From assembly GCF_007655135.1 (NCBI RefSeq), contig NC_045128.1, positions 19,128,811-19,192,810 on the forward strand: a DNA stretch of 64,000 bases, read 5' to 3'. The position numbers and the translations under genes were made by a program. Each line of letters begins with the position of its first letter. Position 1 is the first letter of the stretch. This DNA comes from Punica granatum (taxonomy: Eukaryota > Streptophyta > Magnoliopsida > Myrtales > Lythraceae). Below are positions 21,183 through 32,621 of the stretch, in pieces. Below the pieces are notes generated by a model. It saw nothing but the letters and a program-made list of their open reading frames with translations. It was not told where the DNA came from and ran no database searches.

Positions 21183-24100
21183 TGTGCGCACCCGAATTTC
21201 ATCTCGTCGGGGCACGCATGCGCGCGCCTAAGCAAACGCGGCTTGGGAGTGTCCACCTTCCCGGGGACGCGCGACGGACGCACGTGAGAAGGAGTCGCCA
21301 CTTGCCATTTTAAGACCCGAGGGTCGAGGGCCGGCAAGTTACCCGGGTCTAGGGGTACGGGGTACACCTAAATGCTAAGGCAATGGTCGTACGGAACCGA
21401 AAATTCCGAATTCGGGGGTTCTATTACGTGCGGGCCTATATCACGCACGCCCTCTCGGTACTCTAGTTTGCTAGGCTTGCCATTTTGTTTATTTACCGCG
21501 TGATTTAGAGTTGCGCTCGACTCGCCCGTTTTGACACCGCAAATTCGATGAATTGATCAAGTTGGACCAAGAGTCCGAAAGATGAGTAGGCTTGTGCATC
21601 GAGGAGTCGGTTCACTATCTTAGCGTTACAGTTCATCGAACCGTGATGGTTGATTCCCTGCGTGAACCGAAACCACGAGTATCCAAGCTTACTCACCCTT
21701 TGGTGGCGATAGACCAACTTAACCGATCCAGCACTCGGACCTCTCGCTCACCGATCGGGGATCCTTACAAGGAGATGAATGAACATACAAATAGAATCCT
21801 CACAATGTTCTCTCGAACAATTACAAAGTATAACCGAATAAGTAAATGGATCCCGATCGGTTTGCATTGGGCCACTATTCCGCTCCTGCTCACCGTGTAT
21901 TTTGAATAACCGATAAATAAATTAAGGCAACGCGGGCTCAAAGAGCCGGGGGTCGGGTCCGATCAAACCGTCGGTTTGCAGAAAAACGACTTGTTTCCAC
22001 TGTAACCGTTGGATCGATCGAGCTCCCGGGTGATATCTAAACACGTTTCACGCGCTCAATCCAAATCCGCCTTCCACATAGGCCGTATTCGGAGTGTGAC
22101 GGTGAATCGAGGCTAGATCCCATTCCGCACTCGGGTTGCACGCGCTCGGCGAGTTAAGAGGCGTTGGACCTCGTGTTCGGTGATTTGGGGCGTTGGACCC
22201 CATGCAACACGTGACTTATGGGTTCGGGCCCGAACCGCAATAAATCATCAAAAGCAAGAATAAAACGGAAGAAAACTGATGTAACTGACACGATACAGAA
22301 AGCAACTGACAATTGTCCGTGAATACAGACAAGTGGTGTATTAAGTCGAATGTACGTGATTTAATCAGTTATTACCCGTGGTTGATTGGCAAACAATGCA
22401 TCTAACCTAGGCAAACATAGAGGGCGGGCTAGGATAAGGTTTTAAGCCGATTACATGTGTGTGTTTGTTTTATGACTCTTATTCAGTTAAGTGTCACTGC
22501 GGTTTCACTGAATTAGCCAAACTCGTGTTTTGACTCTAGATTGGAATCTAATATTCCACTATCCATTATCTAATGTTTATTTAAGTCAAGTACATGATTA
22601 ATCCGGTTCTTCGTCTTTTTCAACTGAAATAAAAAGGTTCACCACCGAATCTACGATAGGAAGATAGAAACACCGAAAGTGAACGGAATGGGCCGTACGA
22701 ATGAAACTCGCACCCGAACGGGCCGTCCCTTTCCGTCCATAGATCGAGGTGTTTCCGACTCCCTAAAGCCTAGGATATCGATGAATCACGGAATGACGAC
22801 TATGCCCTTGAGTGGTAAAACATGTGATGTTCATATATAAATTAAAGATCGTGTGACACGAAGAGGTCTAAAGAGGACTCGCGCATCTCGACTCGAGCCG
22901 CCTCAAATTGGGCCCGGACTCGAGTCATAGTACGCGAGTACTTGCTAGACACAATTCTATTCGTGTTACACGTCTCGATGTTTTGAAATTATGAGCTTTT
23001 AAGGAAAAGGGCATTTCCGCCGTTTCATGAACCATCGATACGTTTACGAATTAATATTCAATTTGTCCAATTATTTAATCCAAGTGATTTAATTAACCGA
23101 ATGATACGTCTCGTTTCTCTCATTTGTGAAATTATTCGGTGGTAGTGATCTTATATCGAGGAATTGTGGACTTGACGGATAATATTCCAAAACTAACTAT
23201 CCTAGGAGACGGCTAGCACATGATCGACGATAGAAACACAAAATATGGGTACACTCAATTCCAAGGGACGATTCCGAAACAACGAAAGAGACCGTCCTAA
23301 GCCCGGGATGGGTCAAAGAGCACTCGGCCCCTCCTCCAAAGGTTGAGCCGAGAGCTCTCCATGACCCGACTTGGGTTATGGAGGGCCTCCTACATCGATT
23401 CCGATCGTATCTTGCATGCATAATACGTCAAGCACGATAGTAGCGCACGTTTTAACCAAATCGATGCCGCCATGATCATAATTACGCAAACGGGCATACA
23501 AACATGCACAAAAAAAATATTTAAAGGAATTAATAAAACGGCATCGACTCATACAACGACGAAATGGAAAATACGGGAACCGACTTATTTCGAGGCGAAA
23601 GAGGATTCCTTGGACCCGTGTGGTCCAAAGAAACTCTCGGCCACCTCCCATGAGGAATGGCCGTGACTTTCCGTGGCTCACGCGGGTCAAGGCGACCTCT
23701 TCAACCCCGATTTAAGTTCTTTCCCGTCATGATGCATGTGTTCATACGACGTATAGCATGATAAATGACGTACATTTACATGGGAGTAGGTAAGAACGTA
23801 AACTTGCATGCATTTCAACTTGTTAAACGCCTTAACACCTCATATCAAAAGAATATCGGAGATCCTAACTTCTCTAAGTCGTAGAGGAGTGTTACCTAGC
23901 CTCGGAACACGAGGAAAGAGTCGGAGAAGTGGCAAAGGGAGTCGGGAGACTCGGCTGGAACGAACAGACCCGAATCGGAGCAGTCGGGTCGACTGGCAGA
24001 CCCGACTGGCAGTCTGGCTTGTCGGGGCCGTATTTGTTGATCGGGATGGAATTTTCGCGCGGGGCCAGTTGCGTTGGATTCCCAAAAGACAAAGGATCGC

Positions 24101-26352
24101 GCCTGTGGTGGTTTCGGGAGGAGAGCATGCGTAGATTTTTTGGAAATCAAAAACAAAGTCGGGTCAGTAAAAAAGGACAGACCCAGTCGGGTCAAAACAG
24201 ACCCGACTGGCACCCAATGAAGAAACGGCTCCACAGGAGGCTCCCGGTGGTCTTTTGATGCAAGGTCGGTGGCATTGGACTCCTAACTGGCTGAGGATCA
24301 CGGTGATAGGTGGTTCGTAGCGAGATTCAATCCGAGCTGACCTGTACGTTCCTGCAAAGTTCGGGTTAGAAAAGACGACCTGAGGAGCAGACCCGACTGG
24401 CACCCGATGAAGAAACGACTCTACGGGAGGCTCCCGGTGGTCTTTTGGTGCAAGGTCGGTGGCATTGGACTCCTAACTGACTGAAAATCATGCCTACAGT
24501 AGTTTCATGAAGATTAGACATGTCGATTGTCCTGAGAGATGCAAAGAAAACCGGTAAAAACTGGAAAAAATCTGTGAAGGGAGAAAGGAGAGAAATGGCG
24601 GTGGTGTACGGTTGAGCGGCTTTCGGCACGCGACCACCTTGTCACGGGGGAGAGTGAGGGTCATGAGGAACCCCTAGGAAATGATGGCACGACTCGCCAT
24701 AGTCGTGAGGTAGTGGAAATGTCGGGGAAGCCCGGGAAGCCGTGAAACACCTACGGAACCCGTTTCTGGACAGAGTTGGTTCGGGCTGCTGGGAGCTTCA
24801 AATCGCAAAACTAACACCGGAAATGGACTCGGGAGGTCGAAAACATGTGGGATATGAAGTTTGGTTGAGTTTGGTTCGGGTTGAGTGGCGGTCGCCGGAA
24901 AACGGTTGAGTTTTCCGGCAATTTTGCCTTGGTTTCGGGCTGAGGGAAAGCTGGACGAATTGTTGGAGTTTGAGAGGAATTTGAGAGAGTTTTTGAGTGA
25001 GAAAGCTAGAGAGAGAGTGCAAGAGGAGTTGTGATTAAAGTGTCTTGCAATTAGGCACTTATAGGATGCCTTAATGAGCCAAATTAGTGAATTTAAGTGC
25101 AATTAGAGGGGGGAGCTTAGGGGTTCCGAATTTTGGAGGGAAGATTAGGGTGGGGAAGTTGTCTTGTTGAGTGTGGGGAAAGGAAGAGAAGGGAAAGTTG
25201 ATGGGAGGTGATGGGGAAGTGATAGGAAGTGATGGGCGTAAGAAGGATTTGAAATGTGTGGAGGGGGTAGCTTCTTGAAGCTTGGAGCCACCGAATTTTG
25301 GGTTTTAGCCGCGGCTTGGAGATTGAGCCGTGGCTTGGTGGCTTGGCTTGGCTGAGCTGTGGGTCCCATTCGAATAAGAGAAAAGCCGGAAAAAGCTTGA
25401 GACTTGATTGAACGTGCGTCCGGTCTCTGATGTCCGATTAATTTATAGATTTGGAATGCTTGAACGAAGAGGATTTGAATGAGCCCAATATCGCCATACG
25501 TCGTGTGAGCGAGCGTTCGGGTGACTCGGCGCCTCGAGAATCGGTTTTGCCCTGTTTGGACATTCGGAGTGGAGTTGAGCGTCCCCGGTCCCCGATTGCT
25601 CTTTGTGCACCTTAATGTTCGTTTCGGCGACCCTTTTGCCCCGCGGGTGATTGTTGGCTCGTCGTCCTCGGTCGGGGACCGTTGGCCCGAGAAGACCTAG
25701 GGACTTTGACCGGGATTCTCTCAATGTGCCCCGAATGCCTTGAGGTGCTTGGAGGTTATCGTGAGGTACTCAGAGATCGTTGTGGTCTCTGCTTTCCGTG
25801 GAAATACCCGAAGGTTCACCGGGAGGCGTTCGTGATCACTGAAGCGTACTTCGGGAGATCGAGCCGAGTTCCGGAAGGTTGTCTGAAACTTGTTCCCCGG
25901 CCCTGGTGGTCCCTGGGCGCCTGTAGACCCGTTTTGAGGGGCCGTTTGCTTGTCAGTGGAGCGAACCCCGGGAGCTCTGTCAAAAAAGGCGTCCGTGGGG
26001 GATCAGGGTGTCCCGGCTTAAGCAGGATGTCCCGGAAATGCGCCCGGACGTGTCATTGGTCATTTTGGCACTGGGAGGGATTTTTGGAGCCCCATATTGG
26101 GCACCTTTCGGTGCTTCGGTGACTCAGTGATGAATAGTGCCACAGTGCCAGCTCCGTTGTTTTCGGGATTCTTCGTTCGTCTGTTCTTCTGACTGCTTTC
26201 TTCCGCCTTTCTCAGTGGACCGTGTTTTTCTTTATTGTTCATGACCCCGCGCCCGCCTATTTTCCTCCGATTGCCGGGCGATGAATAGTGTCCCGAGCTT
26301 CAGTCGGGAATCCTTGTGCGGGAAGCCGGTGGGCCAAAATGGGATGCTGACA
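21183..26352 (-). mobile_element. E4: solo LTR of the E1/E2/E5 family (5,170 bp)
   Basis: The sequence is one LTR in reverse orientation (minus strand: TGTCAGCATCCC to GGTGCGCACA) with a perfect TSD and no internal region. This is the usual product of recombination between the two LTRs of a full element. It diverges clearly from the E2 LTRs, so it comes from another subfamily copy. Landmarks on the minus strand are TATAAG (25058-25063), the hairpin/donor site (about 23892-23910), long hairpins (about 23595-23695 and 23305-23370) and the palindrome (22221-22236). A local duplication of about 190 bp is visible at 24216-24480 (the 'AAGAAACG...CTCCCGGTGGTCTTTTG' words occur twice). Confidence 0.93.
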
Positions 26353-26357
26353 ATGTC
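26353..26357. repeat. TSD of E4, right copy (ATGTC)
   Basis: Directly follows the LTR start end of E4 and matches 21178-21182. Confidence 0.95.
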
Positions 26358-26376
26358 GATCGGTGAATGCTGGGAA

Positions 26377-26973
26377 CTAACCCGTTTGTTGCAAGTGTTT
26401 AATGTCTGCGTACCACGGTTTGCCGTCGACAACGTCGATTACATCGCAATGGGCAGGACCCTGAGCAATCTCAAACTCGAGGGGCTCGATGAGATTCTCT
26501 TTTGTGATGCTAACCATGGAAGCAAGTGTTGCGAGTGCATCGGCGAATTGGTTCTTCATGCGCGGTGTGTATGTAAATGAGATGTCCTTGAAGTTTTCTG
26601 TCAAGTCTTCAAGGTACTCATGATATGGCACCAGTTTTGGATCTTTCGTCTTCCACTGTTTGAGTGTCTGAAAGATTGTGAGCATGGAATCTCCAAACAC
26701 TTCAAGCTCCTTGACTTTGAGGTCGATTGCCGCCTGCAAGCCGAGGATACATGCCTCATATTCGGCTATGTTGTTGGTGCAGGGGAAATCAATCTTCGCT
26801 GCAACAGGAAAATGACGCCCTTCCGGGGATATCAGCACTGCGCCAATCCCTGATCCGGTGGAATTGACTGCCCCATCGAAGTACATCTTCCATCTGGTTA
26901 CTTCCTCCTCACCACTCATTTGGAGGATTTTTTTCATCTGGGAAGTCAGAGTCGATCGGTGTGTCATCGACAA
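26377..26973 (-). pseudogene. E3 pol, second (archaeal-like) RNase H domain
   Basis: The segment YFDGAVNSTGSGIGAVL, then AEYEACILGL, VFGDSML and FADALATLAS, gives the usual Asp-Glu-Asp-Asp set of an active RNase HI. Tat/Ogre elements are known for an additional RNase H of this type after the native, degenerate one. It ends at a TAG (26377-26379) where related elements continue towards integrase. At its start the frame differs from RT: a run of seven A's (minus strand, about 26926-26935) marks a one-base frameshift. Confidence 0.9.
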
Positions 26974-28469
26974 TCGGGAACTCTGCTAGATGATCTGCTA
27001 TCACTTGGCCCTTGACTGATGTGCGCGACACATATTCGATGTCGTACTCCGTCAGTTGGCAACGCCATTTTGCTATATTCCTCATGGAGGACGGAGTGCT
27101 AAGTAGATATTTCAAAGGATCTGTCTTCGACAGTAGGCGAACAGTATGGTAGAGAGTGTATTGCCGGAGCCTTTGCATGACCCACACAAGTGCGCAACAC
27201 ATTTTCTCTATCTCAGGGTAGTTGGACTCCCCTTCAGTGAACTTTTTGCTTAAATAATAAATTGCTCGCTCTGCGTGAGAGGACTCGTCCTTTTGCCCTA
27301 ACATGCATCCGATGGATTGTCGGCGCACCGTCAAGTACAAAATGAGAGGACGATCAGGTGAAGGTGGAACTAACACCGGCGGCTGAATTAGATATGCCTT
27401 GATGGTATCAAAAGCTTTCTGACACTCATCATCCCATTCGACCGCTGCATTTTTGCGAAGCAAACGGAAGAGTGGTTGGCACTTGTCTGTCAAATTTGCA
27501 ATGAAACGCGCGATGTAATTCAGCCGTCCTAAGAAGCTCCTCACTTCGCGCACTGTCGACGGAGCGGGCAATTCCATGATCGCTTTAACTTTGTCAGGAT
27601 CGACCTTGATGCCTTCCTCACTAACTATAAACCCTAACAATTTCCCTGACTTGATGCCAAATGTGCATTTTGCTGGGTTAAGTCGGAGTTTGTATTTCTT
27701 GAGGCGGTTGAACAATCTTTGGACTTCGCGATCATGTCGTCGACATAGACCTCGATCTCTTTATGCATCATGTCATGAAAGAGAGTGACCATTGCCTGTT
27801 GATGGTTGCCCTGGCATTTTTGAGACCGAAAGGCATGACCTTGTAGCAAAATGTACCCCACATCGTGATGAATGTGGTCTTGACTTTGTCTTCTTCGGCC
27901 ATCTGAATCTGATTGTATCCAGAGAAACCATCCATGAAGGAGAATTGTGTGTGGCGCGCTGTATTGTCCACCAAGACATCGATGTGTGGCAGCGGAAAAT
28001 TATCCTTTGGGCTAGCCCTATTGAGATCTCGGTAGTCGATGCAGACTCTGACTTTCCCATTTTTCTTCTCCACTGGAACAATGTTCGCTACCCATTTAGA
28101 GTAATTGCATACCTCCAAGAATCCCGCGTCTACTTGCTTGATGACTTCTTCCTTAATGCATAAGAGAAGGTCAGCTCGTTGACGTCACAAGTGTTGGCGT
28201 TTGGGTGGGAATCTTTCAGTATCGAGTGGGAGGAAATGCCTCACGATTGAGGGGTCTAGGATTGGCATGTCGGCGTAGGACCAAGCAAAGACCTCCTGAT
28301 ACTCTGTCAAGAAGTCGATCATTCGGGCCCTCTGTGCAGGGTCGAGTCCCGTTCCGATTCTAAGGGTGCGTGGTTCGTCTGCATTGCCTAGGTTGATGTC
28401 TTCGGTTGGCTCGACGGAAGTGAGTTGGTGGTTTTCGAGACGATGCAAACTCTTTTCTATCTCGGACAT
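26909..28469 (-). pseudogene. E3 pol, reverse transcriptase plus degenerate RNase H
   Basis: The minus-strand order is as follows. A start region (28469 to 28185) contains FAWSYADMPILDPSIVRHFL and ends in a TGA at 28185-28187; the same frame continues with VRVCIDYRDLN and FSFMDGFSGYNQIQMAEED to about 27800. A second frame carries the catalytic YVDD (near 27740). A third frame, from about 27715, carries the thumb region (LNPAKCTFG, VREVRSFLGRLNYIARFI) and the native RNase H (AIYYLSKKFTEGESNY). So there is one stop and two frameshifts. Domain order is that of Ty3/gypsy pol. The enzyme cannot be made from this copy. Confidence 0.92.
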
Positions 28470-28768
28470 GCGACCGTCCTCGTCAAGTCCTTCCCCGAAG
28501 TATATGGGTAGGGACTTTCCGAGATGTGTTTCGAGTGAATCCGAATCGTTATATCCATGATTTGGATTCGATTAGAGCCTGGACATGAAAGTGAATTGTT
28601 TCAGAAATTAAAGGTGTTAGAAGCGAGTGCAAGAGAGAGTTTAGGCACAGGAAATCAAAAACATGTAGGGATTCTATTAACAAGCCATAACAAAAACCCC
28701 TCTTCTGTCATGTGGCTTATGGCATTGCCGACATGCAGGTAGCATTATGTATAAAGACCGTCTTACAC
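28470..28768 (-). other. Candidate intron between protease and RT of E3
   Basis: Ogre elements are known for an intron at this place. On the minus strand a GTAAGA donor-like site lies at the end of the protease ORF (about 28762-28766) and an acceptor-like TGTCCAG ends at 28579, giving about 190 bp. RT-type sequence (YFGEGLDEDGR...) begins downstream of it. Joining these exact sites meets a TAA just after the acceptor, so either the true site differs or this copy has mutated. Confidence 0.35.
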
Positions 28769-30034
28769 ATCGGCAACTGTGGCCGAGTAGAGCGGAATTG
28801 AAGTCCAGTTGGTAAGCTCCTCATCCTCCTTTACAGGGCGGATATGAACCTTAGAAGATGTCTCCTCAGTGACGGCATATATGGCTGGCAAAGCCAAAAA
28901 CGCTTCAACTGCATCCGAAGAGAAGTCATCTGTTTCCGTGATCGAGTTCTCTGAGGTGCCTCCCATGATTTGCGGTGGTGTTGCAAAAAACTGTGAGAGT
29001 GGTGGAAACGGCATGCCCCTATAGAGCTTCCCATAATGTGCAGCAAGGCGGTGTAGATGTTTTCTACGACGAGCTTGCATGATCTCATGGCAGGAGGGAC
29101 GAAAGCCGAGTCCCCTCCTATTGCGGTATTCCTCCATTTCAATCGGTCGAAGGATTCCCTGTGCACGTGCCCCGAGTCCAGTTCCAGGGACATAATTGTT
29201 CTTCAAGAGAACCTTTCCAATCATGCGATCAGTTCGTGATGGACTGACCTCTCCGTAATCTCGAATTACGGAGATCATGTCGAAAGAATGGAAGGGAAGA
29301 TTCTGATCTTCTCCAATGCTGATATAAGGGATGGCCGTTTCCTTATAGACTGCATAATCTTCCTCGCCGTTGACAGTGATGAGTTTGCCTTCGGCAAAGA
29401 ATTTCAACTTCTGGTGCAATGATGAAGGAACGGCGCCGGCGGCGTGAATCCATGGCCTTCCAAGTAGGAGACTAAAAGCATTGGGTATTTCCAGGATCTG
29501 GAAGGTAATAGAGAATGAGCAAGGACCCACATCGATTAGGAGATCAATTTCGCCGTTCACCACTCTCTTAGAGCCGTCAAAGGCTCGAACGGTGGTCTTG
29601 CTTGCACGAATGCGACTCATGTCCACGTTCATCTGTTTCAACGTGGAGACGGGGCAAACGTTAAGAGCAGCGCCGTTGTCGATCATGACTCGACCAACGA
29701 CGTGGTTGTTGCACTTGCAAACTATGTGCAATGCCCGCAAGTGTCCTTATCCTTCCGTGGCAATTTCGTCTTCCGAAAAGGAAATCTGATTCGAGAAAAT
29801 AGAATTCACCGTCTCCTCGATTCTATTCGGTGCAGTATCTTTCGGGACTTGTGCCGCAGTGAGAACTTTCAGCAAAGCGTTCCGATGAGGTTCGGAGTTT
29901 AAAAGCAATGCGAGCAACGATATATGAGCTGGTGACTTGCTCATTTGCTCGACCACTTTGTATTCGCTTGCTTTGATCACCTTCATGAAATCTTCGGTTT
30001 CTTGATCGGTGACCTTCTTTGTAGAGAATGACAC
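28763..30034 (-). pseudogene. E3 protease (retropepsin) region of gag-pro
   Basis: The upstream part (30034-29747) has the gag-pro linker with EYKVVEQMSKSPAHISLLALLLNSE. A TAA at 29747-29749 interrupts it; the same frame continues at 29740. The aspartic protease core is MIDNGAALNVCP, with Asp-Asn-Gly where retroviruses have Asp-Ser/Thr-Gly, and later LLGRPWIHAAGAVPSS. Further on, GTGLGARAQGILRPI and RRGLGFRP resemble a G-patch, as seen next to some retroelement proteases. The ORF ends at 28763 at the candidate intron. Confidence 0.88.
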
Positions 30035-32316
30035 GGCTTTTGGAGCGATTGAGAACTCAGTAGCGGGAGCCTTTCCTTTCCCATCGCGCTCATCTCCAGT
30101 TCTGCACTGGCAACCTCGCTCTCATATGTCCAGGGAACTCGACTATCGTGATAAGGCTCCTTTGCAGGAACTTCGATAACGAACGGGACGGGAGCGAATG
30201 CGACTTCTACTGGAGCATAGTTAATGGCAAATGGAGTTGAGGCCTTTTGCGTGTCTTCTTCCTCCTCAATAGCAGCAATGCTAATCATGTTCACAGAAGG
30301 TCCTGAACCTGATCCATGATCAGGAAGAGGATTTGCACGGACATTCGGCGGTTTCACCTCATTAAAGGAGATTTGTCTTGCATCAATCATCTCCTGAATT
30401 TTATCCCGGAGTCTCCAACAAGTGTCCAGGGTATGACCAGGAGCACCCTGATGAAATTCGCATCGAAGATTCTAGTTCTGCATGGACGGATCGAAACGGG
30501 GATTTGGTGCTTCTGTTTTGATCTTGTCGCCTGCCAGGAGCTGTCTGAATATGTGAGAGGGAGGAGCTGGTAAATTGGTGTATTGCTTGCGTGAACGCGG
30601 TTGAGCAGCACTGTCTTGTTGAGTTCTAGGAGCTGGGACACGTTGAGCCTGCTGAGGAGGTCTCGAAGCCGGGGGTCTAGCTTGTTGAACTTGAACAGGA
30701 GGGTACGGTTGCGGAGGTTGCGACTGGATAACAGTGGGCGGGGTTGAGAAATAAGCTTGCGGCGTTTGATGAGGTTGCACATACTGCACGGGATGCGCAT
30801 ATGGCTGAGAAATCGGTAATGCAGGGGTGTAGTCCACCGACATTGGGTGTGAAGCTTGATGTCCCGAATTGACGATGCCAATAGTCGCGTCTTTGCCTCT
30901 TCTGGATGTTCCGGCAGTTTGTTTCTTCGGTGTCTCTCTGTCTTTCTTCCTTGCCGGATCTTCAATTCTTCCTAACTTAACTCCCATATCCAACTTCTTT
31001 CCTGCCTCAATCAGGTCTGAGAAAGAGGAAGTATGAGCCAGGAGATGTGAGTAATATGCGCCTCTGAGCGTAGAATGAAACAGTTGAACTTGCTGACGCT
31101 CAGTGATTGGAGGTATGTGCTTTGCCGCTTTTCCCCTCCATTCCGTTGCGTATGCTTCGAAAGTTTGACTTTCTTTCATCTCTGTCATGCTAAGATCAAG
31201 AAGAGTAGGAGGTGTTTCTGCACAGAATCGGTATTGGTCGAGGAATTTCTGAGAAAGATCTGTCCATGTAGGGATGTCGCCGACTTTCAGGGTCATAAAC
31301 CAATCTAGCGCCGATCCCGTAAGACTGTCTTGGAAAGTCTGGATGACAAATTCCTCGTAATCCCAATACGGAAGCATTTTGCTGTGGTAGTGACGGAGAT
31401 GATGCCGAGGGTCTTTAGTCCCATCGTACCTCTTAAAATCTGGAATTTTGATCTTAGGGGGTAACAACATGCCCGGAAAGAGATTCTAGTCACTGTCACC
31501 GAAGTCAGGACGGGACGTGCCTGCTTGGAGGGTTCGAATGGTTTCCTCCATTCTCTTCATTCTTTTCTCCTGTTCATTTTCAGGAGGAATGTTCGTCGGT
31601 AGAACTGCAGGTGCGGCATGAGTAGGCGTGTTTGGCTCAGTGGGAGGAATATTTAGAGGCGGTGGAGTTTGGTAGGAGAAGCTCATTTGGGTTTGTGGAG
31701 CTTGGAAGGAAAAAGGTTACGTAGTGGGAGCAGGGATTTGTGTGATCGCGACTGGAGGAAGCGTCGGTGGTGGAACGGTATAAATTGGAGATTGAGTAGG
31801 CATGGTGAGCGGCGGCAAAGTGATCATTGCGGGCTCTGTTGATAGGAATGCCGCGGGTGGAAATGGCACTGATGTAGGAGCCGGTGGTGGTGGCATAGGA
31901 TCACTGACTGGGCTGATTGTCGGCACATATGTCATTGCTGGAAAAGACATATCTTCTCTATCAGTCACATAAATAGGAGGGTCGATCGGATTCCGATGAA
32001 CACTTGTCCTGCGTTCAGGAGGCGGAGTGTGGCTCGAGGAAGCTCGGTTTTGATCCCGAAGCATAGCCATGAGCTCTGTCATATTGGTGTTCATGTTGGC
32101 AGCCAACTGATTAACGATCCCTTCAAGTGCAGCAAAACGCACGGGATCGACAACATTGGATGATGCCTGTGCAGGAGAAGGGAAATGCGTTGGAATAGCA
32201 CCGGAATACGCTGTAGATGCTGGGGATGATATCACGCGTGTGTCTTCCGGAATGGACTGTGCAGGCATTGGTGGCGCGTCTTGCTCCGAGATAACAGGTT
32301 GTTGCTCTTCGGCCAT
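30035..32316 (-). pseudogene. E3 gag, three in-frame stops and a frameshift
   Basis: On the minus strand, MAEEQQPVISEQ starts a Pro-rich N-terminal part ending in a stop at 31717. The same frame continues to a stop at 31486, then the capsid-like retrotransposon gag region (HHLRHYHSKMLPYWDYEEF, GSALDWFMTL, LFHSTLRGAYYSHLL) and a Gln/Pro-rich tail to a stop at 30472. A zinc-knuckle variant (Cys-x2-His-x5-His-x4-Cys, about 30420-30465) and ISFNEVKPPNVRANPLPDHG follow in the same frame. A shift near 30060-30110 leads into the protease frame. E2 gag shares every block. Confidence 0.92.
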
Positions 32317-32621
32317 TTTTCCGCGTGCCCGAGTAGGGTATCGATGCGACGCCAGTTGTTAGTACCTGTATATGTGTAAGTGTATAAGTGCAATTGTTGT
32401 GTGTTAACCATCTTCGAGATGTAAATGACAATATATAAATGCGTGAGATGTATGAGTTTAAAAAACACTAATGCCATTACATCAGCTTGATTCACGTTTC
32501 ATAATTTACAAAGGCAGTCTGTTCAAAAGGAAACATAAACATTAAACTGCCAACTGTTACGGCCCGTAGCTGAGTGAGCGCTACGCGGGTTCTGTACAGG
32601 CAAAACGCTCAGCAACTGAGC
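32317..32621 (-). other. E3 spacer between ORF1 and gag
   Basis: It contains the block shared with E1, E2 and E5 (minus strand TTTGTAAA...GCATTAG, about 32445-32520) and, nearer gag, an acceptor-like ATACAG|GTACTAACAACTGG (AG at 32366-32367). The CAACTGGCG word is shared with E1 and E2. Confidence 0.55.

Noticed and set aside
28763..29740. A host aspartic protease gene
   Set aside because: Gag-pro linker upstream, RT downstream and Ogre-type motifs place it within the retroelement polyprotein.
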